Below are positions 47,901-64,000 of a stretch of DNA of 64,000 nt, one piece after another. A program made the translations under genes and the position numbers. Each line of letters starts with the position of its first letter. Position 1 is the first letter of the stretch. The stretch is from Salminus brasiliensis (lineage: Eukaryota > Chordata > Actinopteri > Characiformes > Bryconidae), in NCBI RefSeq assembly GCF_030463535.1, contig NC_132878.1:97086091-97150090 (forward strand), read 5' to 3'. The notes under the pieces are model-generated. The model ran no database searches, was not told the DNA's origin, and was given only the letters and a program-made list of their open reading frames with translations.

Positions 47901-50091
47901 TGGTCTTAAAACTGCTGATCTTGGTCTACACTGAGCTCCTTGGACTTCCTCCAACCATTCTTAATGTGGGGTAGAGAAGCTACCAGCTGTAGCCCATCAT
48001 GACCACTTACAGGAGCTTAAGAGGTTTTGCTGTAGCACCACCAGAAGAGAACTGTGTGTACAGTTTAGACCCTGTGTTGATTTCAGAAACCCACCCTTCA
48101 TGACAAGTGCCTGAAAACATCTGGCTACAACTGTATGGAGACCCTCTCAGGGTTAATGGGCTAATCTTCTTGTCTTTCTGTTCACAGAAGTGGGATCAGA
48201 GCTGAAGAGGCTAAAAAGACTGAAGAGGCGGGGCGAGCAGACCCCTCTGGACCTGGAGGCGGCTCACGCTTTCAGCCAGTGGCAGAGCAGTCTGAAGGAC
48301 AGTATCTGCCTCAACCAGCTGCTGGCCAATCCGGTTCCTGAGCCCGAGTATGCCTGGTAAACACCGACCTTATCATCCTCCTCCAACCCCTGTGCTGACT
48401 TCTCCTCACTGACTGACTGACAAAGCTCAGCATTCATAAGAACAACGGGTCTGGGCTGGTCTGCTGAAGGTATTTCAGCACAGTTGAATCTTAAAGGGTA
48501 GAGTGAGCGTCACACTGACGAGACTCTCTACCTGTTAAGATCAGCTTTTGGGGAAACCAGGCCCCGCCCATTCACAAGCACTAACAGTACCGGCGTGAAG
48601 CATCTCACATGATCATGACTAAGCCAGCAGTAATGTGAGTAATGTTTCTCCTCTAGGGAAAAGGTGAATCATGAGACTTGACTGACATGACACACCCAAA
48701 CCCGCCGTCACAGACACTCTTGTGCATCCTTCCCACCATTGGTTTGAAATGTAGCTTCAGAACCTTTTCTCTGAGGCATTCAGGAAACACATCTCAGGAA
48801 AAGGGGGGTTTTGGGACAGGCCCTGTACCCTAAAACAGGTTTGAGTATACCCTTGTAGACCATATGGAGCAGGGTTCGGGCATTTCCAGTCCTGGAGAGA
48901 CGGATTCCTGCACAGTTTTAAGCACACCTGACTCAACTCACCTGTTACCTGCAAGTAGTTTAGTAGATCTGTGAGAGCAGAGAAATTGCCCAACTCCGAT
49001 ATAGAGGGTGTTCTCAAACTACCGTTTAGTGTTCTCCATCCTTGAGACCCGGAAGCTAAAGACTAAAGTTTATCTTCGGGACGTCGAGAGCGGTCGCTGC
49101 CGTTGGCCTTCGGGACGTCGAGTGTGTTCGCTGCCATTTACCTTCAGGATAGTGAGAGCATTAACTGCTGCTTACCTTCGCGACAGCGAGGGCGGTCGCT
49201 GCCGTTTGTCCTTGGGGACGTCGAGAGTGTTAGCTGGCGTTTATCCTTGGGGACGACGAAAACATTAGCTGCCATTTACCTTCGGGACGTTGAGAACGTT
49301 AGCTGCCGTTGATCCTTTGGGATGTCGAGTGTGTTCGCGGTCGTTTACCTTCGGGGTGGTGAGAGCATTAACTGCCGATTACCTTCGCAACGGCGAGAGC
49401 ATTTGCTGCCGTCTATCTATGGACCATCGAGAGCGTTCTCCAATATCTGTCTTTGGGGCATGGAGAGTGTTAGCGCGTGGGTTTAGGCTGTTGTCTCTGG
49501 GGCTTTAAATTCTCCATCTTTAATCATTGGAGTTTTTCTTTGAGGCGCTGCATGAGTTCTCAAACATTCCTCATCATTTGGGCTTCTGAGGGCCCTCACT
49601 GACTTCTTAGGGTCTTTTGTATTTTGGGCACTTTTCAGACTAATGACTCAATCATCTTCTTGTTAAGGTTGTACAGTGGCCTGTTCGTGCACCGTGTGGT
49701 CAGGGAGCTGAGGAGAGGCATTACTCCAGAGTCCCTCCTGGCTGGAGCTCCCGATGCCATGGATCTCTACCACGAGCTGAGGAATGCCGCAGAGCTCCAG
49801 CTGGTTGGGGACATGGTGCAGAGAATGAGGGTCACAGCGATACAGGTACAGCTGAGCGGGAGCACAGCGCGTCAGGACCCCATGGACAACATCACCAACA
49901 TGTTCGACCATCTGAGGTGTGAGGAAGAGGAGGACGATGATGATGACCTACTCAGAAGGGGGGAAAAAGGCAAAGGCAGAAAGCCTGGCGATGACACTGC
50001 CGATCAGCCCTGCACCAGCCGCACAAGACACAAGAAAAGGATCGGCACGAAGGATCCCAAATCAAAGAAATATGAACGCTCCAGCTGGTAG
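44962..50091 (+). CDS. aste1: Protein asteroid homologue 1-like, paralogue B (active-site acids kept)
   Basis: Four coding exons, 44962-46245, 46754-46970, 48188-48356 and 49668-50091, have the same phases as paralogue A and give 697 residues. It keeps the MGVQGL start and the acids expected of the FEN/XPG nuclease fold: Asp29, Asp77, Glu138, Asp140, Asp158, Asp160 and Asp222 (IIDG, VLDGG, AEAD, NDSD and GND motifs). ASTE1 is described as a structure-specific DNA endonuclease in mammals, so nuclease activity is plausible here. The C-terminus is acidic, then basic (a GKGRK-type stretch), which could be a nuclear targeting region. The ISRE pair about 4 kb upstream, at the inferred first exon, suggests interferon induction. 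The gene lies tail to tail with atp2c1, as in the human order, which supports the identity. Confidence 0.92.
46270..46630 (+). repeat. AGCCCCACCCA repeats in ASTE1-like B intron 1
   Basis: Short degenerate units (CAGTTTAGCCCCACCCATTT and relatives) alternate between 25 and 50 bp. No coding signal. Confidence 0.85.
47170..48150. mobile_element. DNA-transposon relic with inserted SINE
   Basis: Antisense Tc1-type phrases such as CCACCACCATGCTTAACAGC (the minus strand recalls the HGGG transposase motif) flank a SINE-like piece at about 47485-47700. That piece ends in AAAGCTGCTCTGTGACAACA and ATAAATAAAT, the common fish retroelement tail. All of it lies in intron 2 of ASTE1-like B. Confidence 0.55.
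48357..49667 (+). repeat. ASTE1-like B intron 3 with a 55-65-bp minisatellite
   Basis: Between about 49040 and 49480 the phrase CTTCGGGACGTCGAGAGCGG with GCTGCCGTTTACCTT repeats about 8 times with much drift. The remaining intron has no recognised element. Confidence 0.85.
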
Positions 50092-50944
50092 GAGAACCCT
50101 CTTCTGAATCCAGCAGAACAGACTTGTGCGCAAAATCCCTCTGGAACCGAAACTTTACAGAGCTTTTAGCCCTCTAATCCCATCACTCGAACCCCTGTCT
50201 CTCAGCAGTGAGAGGGTTTCTACTGCAGAAGCTCCAGATCTCACCAGAACAGATAAAACAGGTGAACATGAATCCAGTAAAAAGGAGGAACAAGAGCTTC
50301 TCATTCTGAAGAACGAAAGTAGTGAGATCTTGTCAGTGAGCTAGTCTGAAGAACAGAGCTTGGTTCCTCCAGGGTTCTCCTGGACACCCCCCAGTCCAGC
50401 CAGCACAGCATAGAGGATGTGTTCAACTCCATCAGCAGCAGCTGCAGCAGCTCACCTGATTTACCATCATTAAGCTCTGATTCACCACCAAACCAGGTGT
50501 TGATCTGAGGAGAACTCTAAATAACACTAGACTCCATGAGAGAGGAGAACTTTGGAGATGTTCTAATGATGAGCACAGTGATGGAGAACCTCAACCACTT
50601 TCTGTAGGACTGTTATTATTAGTGATTATTCTAATATCAGATCTGTGAACTGCTTCTTTTGATGACTCGCCCCCTTCCTCGCACTTTCCTCTCCTTTCTT
50701 TGAGTATTAATAATATTCAGCATTAATCTGTAGCTGGAACTTCAGTGAATTGTGTCCTGAAGAGGATGTTCTGAGCTTCTCTATAGCAGCACTTTAAAAA
50801 AACAACATAAAGAAAGCATGAGTTTTCTACAGACTTCAGTGTATTTCAAAGGTAATATTACTGTATTTAATACAGTCCTGTACTTTTCTCATCTGTGTTT
50901 ACATTAAGGAACAGTAGGAAAGTGATTTACTGTTTACTATTTAA

Positions 50945-50950
50945 AATAAA
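50945..50950 (+). terminator. Polyadenylation signal, ASTE1-like B
   Basis: AATAAA lies 854 nt after the stop codon, in sequence without repeats. The intervening 50092-50944 is taken as 3' untranslated region. Confidence 0.4.
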
Positions 50951-51031
50951 GCGATTTTATGTACACGTGTGTGTATGTGTGTGTGTGTGTATTTTCTATA
51001 TATATTTATTCACCTATACCTATATCTATCC

Positions 51032-51300
51032 ATCTACACTGCTCAAAAAATAAAGGCAACACTTAAACAACACAATATAACTCCAAGTAAATCAAACTGT
51101 CCACTTAGGAAGTAACACTGACTGACAATCAATTTCACATGCTGTTGTGCAAATGGAATAGACAACAGGTGGAAATTATTGGCAATTAGCAAGACACACT
51201 CAGTAAAGGAGTGGTTCTGCAGGTGGGGACCACAGACCACTTCTCAGTACCTATGCTTTCTGGCTGAAGTTTTGATCACTTTTGAATGTTGGTGGACTCT
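51032..51300 (+). mobile_element. DNA-transposon 5' fragment
   Basis: It begins TGCTCAAAAAATAAAGGCAA and continues with ATGCTGTTGTGCAAATGGAA and AGGAGTGGTTCTGCAGGTGG. I recognise this as a widely dispersed fish DNA transposon, but the superfamily is not certain. Confidence 0.55.
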
Positions 51301-51385
51301 TTTTCCACCTTTTTCTATATCTAACAAACAATATCTATCTTTATCCACCCACCTATATCTGTCTATATCCACCCATCTACATCCA

Positions 51386-53923
51386 GGAGTATGTATCATG
51401 GTGAACAACAAGTGGTGCGATAGTGCTAATGTTGTGACCCTCGTACGCTCCTGCACACCAAACCTGGAGCTGCTCGCCCTAAAGTTTCGTCCCTTCTATC
51501 TTCCGTGGGAGTTCACCTCGGTCATCGTCTGTACAGTGTACATTCCACCCGATGTACAGAAGGACACCGCGCTGTGTGAGCTTCATGACACACTCACACA
51601 GATCCAAACCCACCTTAAGGACGCTGCACTCATTGTTGTTGGGGATTTTAACAACGCCAAACTCAAAAGTGTGGCAGCGAACTTTCACCAACACATCACC
51701 TGCCCCAACCGGGGCCACCGGACTTTAGATCACTGCTACACCACACACACAAAGACAGCTACAAAGCGCAGTCAGTACCACCGTTTGGGAAGTCAGACCA
51801 CGCCGCCATCTTTCTCCTACCAAAATATAAACAAAGGCTGAAGCAAGAGCTTCCGGTGGTGAAAGAGGTCGAGCGCTGGACGGACCAATCAGTGGCGCGC
51901 TACAGGACGCTCTTGATGATGCGGACTGGGACATGTTCCGGCGCAGCTCCGATGACGTCAACATGTTTATGGAAGCGGTTGTGGGTTTTATTGGGAAAGT
52001 AGCGGACGACACCGTCCAGAAATCTACAATCAAAACATTTCCCAATCAGAAGCCCTGGATGGATAAAAGCATCCGGGAGGCTCTGAATGCCAGCACTGCT
52101 GCCTACAACATGGGACTGATCAGCGGAGATATGCAGGATTAGTCTGCGTCATATGGAGTAAGGAAGGTGGTAAAGGAGGCGAAGCAGCGCTACGGGAGAA
52201 AACTAGAGTCCCAGTTCCAGCAAAATGACTCTAGGAGCCTGTGGCAGGAACTGAGAAAATAACGGACTATAGGAGCCCACCCTGTGGACTGGGAAGTGCA
52301 GACTTATCTCTGGCGAACGAGCTAAACACCTTTTATGCTCGCTTTGATGCTGCAGCCGGCAACGTTAACTACAGTAACACCGGCACAGCCGATATAGAGG
52401 AGCACGTCAGAGAACAAAGAGCCTTCACCATCACAGAGAGAGATGTACGGCGGGTGTTCAGGAGAGTGAATACCAGGAAGGCTGCGGGACCCGATGGAAT
52501 CTGTGGTCGAGTCCTAAAAGCCTGTGCAGATCAGCTAGCCCCGGTACTCACGGACATCTTTAATCTCTCACTGACGCAGGGGATTGTTCCATCGTGCTTG
52601 TCCATCATCGTTCCTGTCCCGAAGAAACCACAGCCAGCCTGCCTCAACGACTACCGCCCAGTTGCCCTCACATCAGTTGTGATGAAGTGCTTCGAGAAGC
52701 TGGTGAGAGACTTCATCACATCCACACTGCCCGACACCCTGGACGCGTTTCAGTTTGCATACCGTCCAAACCGTTCCACAGATGATGCCATCGCTCACCT
52801 TCTCCACACATCGATGACACATCTGGATGCTGGGAGGGGTAATTATGTTAAAATGCTGTTTGTGGACTACAGTTCAGCATTTAACACTATTATTCCCTCA
52901 AGACTCACCACAAAGCTGGAAGATCTAGGTCTCCACCCATCCATCTGTGACTGGATCTCCAACTTCCTCACAAACAGACCACAAGCTGTTCGGGTAGGCA
53001 AGCATGTCTCACCCACCCTCACCCTCAGTACTGTGTCCTTAGCCCTCTGCTGTACACCTCAGACTGCAAAGCCACTTCCAGCTCCACCAACATCATTAAG
53101 TTTGCTGACGACACAGTTGTGGTGGGCCTGATCTCAGGAAATAACAAGAAGGCCTACCTGGAAAAGATTAGAACCCTGGAGAACTGGTGCCAGGATAATA
53201 ATCTCCAGCTAAATGCCAGCAAAACGAAGGAGCTGATTGTGGACTTTAGCCGGAAACAGCAGAGGAGCCATCAACCTGTCCACATCAGTGGAACGGCAGT
53301 GGAAAGGGTAGAAAGCTTCAAATACCTTGGAGTGACCATCTCTCAGGACTTGTCATGGAGTTGCCACATCAACACCATAACGAAGAAAGCTTGTCAGCGC
53401 CTATTCCACCTGAGACGACTGAGGGACTTCAGACTGCCCTCCAAGGTACTACGATCCTTCTACTCCTGCATCATCGAGAGCATCCTCACGGGGAACATCA
53501 CAGTCTGGTTTGGGAACAGCACCAAGCAGGACAGGCAAGCGCTACGACGAGTGAGACGTTCAGCAGAGCGAATCACTAGGATGGAGTTTCCTGACCTGCA
53601 GTCCATCTACAAGAAGCGGTGTTGGACCAAGGCCAAGAAGATTGTGAAGGACCCCAGTCATCCCAACAATGGACTGTTCTCTCTGTTGCCCTCGGGGAAA
53701 CGCTTAAGAACCCTGAAGGCTAACACAGAGAGAATGAGGAGGAGCTTCTTTCCACAAGCCATCCGTGCCCTGAATGGGGACAGGGACTAGGACACTAAAT
53801 TAAAATATCTACATACACAAACTGGACCCTCACTCACTACAATACACAACCATGGCTCACGGAAAACTCACTACGGACAATAACTAAAATATTTCTTTTT
53901 AACTCACATACAGATAAATATGT

Positions 53924-53960
<37 letters not shown>

Positions 53961-54205
53961 CCCGCACTATTCCATCTGTATATTTTTTGGCTTCTTATAT
54001 TTCTATATTTTCATATTTTATTTTTTTTAACTTAAATTTAATTAATTAATTAATTTTTAAAAATTGCACTTTATTTCATTAAGTTAAGGTTTAGTTTAAG
54101 TTTAAATTTAGATCTTTATTGAATAGCTTTGATGTGGGCAGACTGTCAAAAAAATAGTTTACTATTTTAATACTAATATGTATTACTATGTATGTGACAA
54201 AATTT
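51386..54205 (+). mobile_element. Non-LTR retrotransposon (CR1/L2-like LINE), inactive
   Basis: A 5' endonuclease part contains ALIVVGDFNNAKL and GHRTLDHCYTT (51399-51840). A reverse transcriptase part contains KAAGPDGICGRVLKACADQL, PKKPQPACLNDYRPVALTSV, MLFVDYSSAFNTIIP and, in another frame at about 53098, KFADDTVVVG. The C-terminal part runs to 53790 with LPSGKRLRTLK and FFPQAIRALN. Stops at about 51840 and 52141 separate endonuclease from RT. A small deletion near 53030 removes the GAPQG motif and shifts the frame. The 5' end looks truncated. The 3' tail is AT-rich with TTGATTTGATCC at its end. Clade assignment within the Jockey group is tentative. Confidence 0.88.
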
Positions 54206-54500
54206 GATTTGATCCATCCACCTATATTTATCTATATCCACCTATATCGATCCACCTATATCTATCTATATCCATCCATCTACATCCATCCACCTATATC
54301 CATCTATCCACATCCATCCACCCACCCATTTCTATATCCATCCATCTATATCTATGTCCATCCATGTCTATCCACCCATCTACATCCATCCATCTATATC
54401 TATCCATCTACATCCATCCACCTATATCCATCGATCCACATCCATCTATATCCATCCATATCAATACACCCATTTCTATATCCATACATCTCTCTCTCTC

Positions 54501-57220
54501 GGTGTGTGTGTCCTCTGATGGCTGCTAGTGGAGTAGGTGTGGCTAGCAGGTGGGAGGTGCACCTGGGCTAATTGGGGACAGGCTGGTTTATAAGGGACTT
54601 GAGTAGTAAGTAGTGGTGCCCTGGCTCAGATCCATGTGGATGATGGTGGATCTTGGCTCTCAGGGTGTAGCTAAAATTGCTGTAATACTGACCAGCTGAC
54701 CAGCTTCGTTTTAATCTGGAGGCAGTTTTCCTGCTCTTCTCTACGGCCTCTGTCGCAGAACCTGAAGACCCTAGCTGACCTCAGATCAGGAGTGGTGGTC
54801 CTTATTTGCCAGAGACCTCCGGCTTTTAAACCCCCATCTGAATTCAGCAAATTAGGTCTACGTCTATTCATGTGTGGTTTTCCCTTGTGTGTGTTGCAGT
54901 ATGCTATGGGCCTGCCATAGCACATTTTTTGTTTATTGTTATTATTATTATCATTATTAGTAAAAATAAATAAATAGTCACACACAAAATGGACCCAAAT
55001 CCCTTGAGAGTTTGAGCAGTTCTGCAAAAAGGAATAGAGTAAAACTGCAGTGTCCAGATGTACAAGCCAGATGGAGACCTATCTAAACACACTCTGACTG
55101 CAGCCAAAGACACATTTACTAAATACTGACTTAAAATTGGGTAAATATTTATGCAATTTCTTATTTTACATTTAATATTTTTATTTTCTTTGCTGAAATC
55201 TGTTCTCACTTTGGTATTAAGTCTCTTATTTGCGCAAGTTATATATATAATTACATATAATTATTTGTATGCAATCATACAGTACATATCACTACTTGCA
55301 ACACCGCAATTCCTTTCAGCACCAATAAAGTTCTTCTGTCCATCCATCACTGATGTTCTGCAGAAAAAACAACAACACTGGGACTTGAAGGAAACGATGA
55401 CGACAGCAGTTAAAGATTTGTAGAAATTTTAATGTACAATTGTGTTCTGAAACAGCAATAAAAGATTACCGACTTCAATTGTGCAGAATAAATTAAATAC
55501 CATCTTTATCAAAACAAAAATAATATTATTCCAACACCACCCCTTCCCTCCCCCTCTATTAGCATTTCCACATCAGTCCTGACCTGCTGACCAGCCTGGA
55601 AAATAAAAAACCGGACCCAAAACAAAAGATGTTTCTTGTGTTGCCTGGAGGGGGCGCTAGAGGAAGAACGTGGCCACAGAGAAGCGCTTACTGCTATAAA
55701 CGAGAGATGACGAAGGACGTACTGCAAAAACGGCAGTGTATCCAGCCGTTCCTCAATATGAAGAAAGGCGTTCAGAGCGGAAACGCCGCGCAGGGCTGAC
55801 CGATACTGTGTCCGTTTCGTCGTTACTGCAAATCGGCCTTCGGTAAGGCTCGCAATACGTAAACAAGGTGAGGTTTTAAGGCTCCTGACCAGCCGGAACG
55901 TCCAGGACACATGTTTCGGTCCATTTATTTTTTTGGATGAAATAACTTGAGCTGTATCTCGACTGCAGTATCCAACAACAACACGCTGATCTGAGCATGT
56001 TGACCACTCAGCCTCAGAACCGTCCCAACCTCGAACCTCAGAGCTCCAATCAGGATCCACTGCTAAGCTACATTTAACCAACAGTATACTGCATTAGCTA
56101 CCCGTCCACTACGAGAAACCAGAACCACTACGGCAACTCCAACAGCCCAAAGTAGAGCATCCTAACTGGGGCTTCGGCTTGACCACGAATGCGAATACGA
56201 GTCATGGGGGGGAGGGGAGATGGGTGATTGGCAGGGGGTTATCCACCCCAACAGTGCTTAAGTGTCTTCCAGATGAAAACGTACCTCAGGTATTCCTTTG
56301 GTGTTCCTCAGGGGTAAATTTCTGAAGCAGGAAAGCACCTAAACGATCCTCCTAACCACCATTAGAGGGAGCGAGTAGGCGACTCTCCAGCATCTGCAAT
56401 GACGATTTTAATATTAGCGCATTTTCCATTTCTTCAGTGAATCAAACAACAGTGCATAAATGATGCCCTCGAAATCATCTAAACTCCCACCGCGTGTAAA
56501 ACTACCCAATAATCATCAATCATTTCCCACTGCAGAATAGTGGTCAGCTGCATTAGACTAGATTATTATTATTATTTTTATTATTATTATTATTAATAAA
56601 AAGAAAGAAGAAAAAAAATCAAAAATACACTCTGGCTCTTGTTTGGCATGGAAAGTCACGTCGCTTTTCTCCGTCTTGACACCAGTAAATTCAAGCATGA
56701 TTCGCCGGAATGCAAAGAGGCATTTGAACCCATGTTGTTCCACAAAACTACAACCAGCAACGTGTGCCCAGTCCCGGGAGAAACCGAGAGACACACAGAA
56801 ATCGAGAAAATCATAAAAATATAGAATCATGAAACAGAGACATCATCACCAGCCACTGTATCTGATAAATAAAGGTTCATCCAGACGCCGTGGAAAAGTA
56901 GTACAGTCTTAAAGCAGCACACCAAAGCGTCTTCAGGTGCAGTTTCACCTGGAGGCCAGCAGGGGGCCCAGTGTGGGGTCTCCGAAAGCTCAGCCCAGTG
57001 TGGGGTCCGCACCGAACACTCGTATAGATACTGGAGCCGTCGGGTTGACCTCTCCTTCCGCTCCGTACTGAAGTCTTTAGATGTGGACCCACCCAGTGCA
57101 TGTCCAAAAAAACCCCGCCCCCAGAATCACCTCCCCTGAAACCCCGCAACCCAAAATCCCACCCCACCTTTCAACCCCCGAACCGGCGCAGCTCGCCCTC
57201 TTCGCGGGACGCAACGTGCG
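54501..57220 (-). other. Intergenic sequence and probable atp2c1 3' untranslated region
   Basis: No coding exon supported. TTTATT at 55924-55929 (AATAAA on the minus strand) is one candidate polyadenylation signal for atp2c1, giving a 3' untranslated region of about 1.3 kb. Another lies in the ATT repeat near 56577. Confidence 0.4.
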
Positions 57221-63704
<6,484 letters not shown>

Positions 63705-63832
63705 CTGTCAAGACACAACACACCTCAGAATTCTTCAACACGACCCATAAACCAGAGCTGGACTGGTGATGTGGCAAACAGGGGATTTCCCTGGTAGACA
63801 GACAGGCTGTGAATTTAATTTTAAAGTATAAA

Positions 63833-64000
63833 ATAATAATAATAATAATAATAAATTACTACTGCTGGTACTGCTACTGCAATTAATACTACTGCTGCTA
63901 CTACTACTAAAATTGCTATTACTACTGCTACCGCTACTACTACTGCTATTACTACTGCCATCAATATAACTACTACCACTGATATTACTACTACTGCTAT
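63833..64000. repeat. Trinucleotide repeat (AAT)n then (ACT/GCT)n
   Basis: An AAT run passes into degenerate CTACTACTGCT units that continue to the window edge. Confidence 0.9.

Larger units (their letters stand above)
51005..54500. repeat. CCATCCATCTATATC minisatellite split by insertions
   Basis: Units of the type TATCCATCCATCTATATC occur at 51008-51038, 51318-51384 and 54205-54490. A DNA-transposon fragment and a LINE separate the three blocks, so both appear to have inserted into one array. Confidence 0.75.

Noticed and set aside
52241-53790. Reverse transcriptase frames as a host gene
   Set aside because: Stops, a frameshift and a lost GAPQG motif mark a dead LINE.
55509-56081. Minus-strand open frame of 190 codons
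   Set aside because: It lies in the probable 3' untranslated region of atp2c1, has no recognisable domain and no independent promoter or splice evidence. It cannot be excluded without RNA data.

Overview
This window is vertebrate nuclear DNA from a teleost fish. The genes have introns with GT/AG boundaries, each protein resembles a known vertebrate family, and most of the remaining DNA is Tc1/mariner-type elements, short palindromic elements, tRNA-derived SINEs, a LINE, CA/TA microsatellites and intronic minisatellites. The repeat spectrum would fit an otophysan fish such as a characiform, but that is a weak inference. I see no bacterial genes, CRISPR array or rRNA gene.

Layout. (1) 0.2-1.4 kb: a Tc1/mariner-like relic containing an internal minisatellite. 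(2) 3.4-6.2 kb, plus: a three-exon Siglec-15-like receptor. (3) 9.7-21.4 kb, minus: two tandem paralogues of a secreted 570-residue protein made of a signal peptide, an IgGFc-binding (FCGBP N-terminal type) domain and a C-type-lectin-like domain. Both have the same exon lengths, a 5' noncoding exon and a conserved upstream block. (4) 22.9-26.1 kb, minus: an Alba-type RNase P/MRP subunit (RPP25/RPP25L). (5) 27.7-32.0 kb, plus: a two-exon RING/B-box/coiled-coil/PRY-SPRY TRIM protein, whose intron holds about 28 copies of a 68-bp repeat. (6) 33.2-37.6 kb and 40.9-50.1 kb, plus: two complete four-exon asteroid-homologue-1 (ASTE1-like, XPG/FEN-fold) paralogues. (7) 51.0-54.5 kb: a dead LINE and a DNA-transposon fragment inside a minisatellite. 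(8) 57.2-63.7 kb, minus: the last eight coding exons of the Golgi Ca2+/Mn2+ pump atp2c1, whose 5' part lies beyond the window. The tail-to-tail order aste1-atp2c1 matches the human neighbourhood as I recall it.

The most interesting signals are these. Both ASTE1-like genes start beside a pair of sequences matching the interferon-stimulated response element, with a CRE-like site between them, which suggests an interferon-inducible nuclease-fold gene pair. The first of the pair has an intact reading frame but has lost the N-terminal Met-Gly start and three of seven active-site acids, while the second keeps them all. The FCGBP-N plus C-type-lectin architecture, the mosaic identity between its two copies, and a 300-bp inverted duplication linking that locus to the first ASTE1-like gene also deserve checking. 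Siglec, lectin, TRIM and ISRE-bearing genes lie close together, but their functional linkage is only inferred.

All exon boundaries come from reading splice consensus, phase and domain continuity by eye. Transcription starts, 3' ends and repeat family names are approximate.
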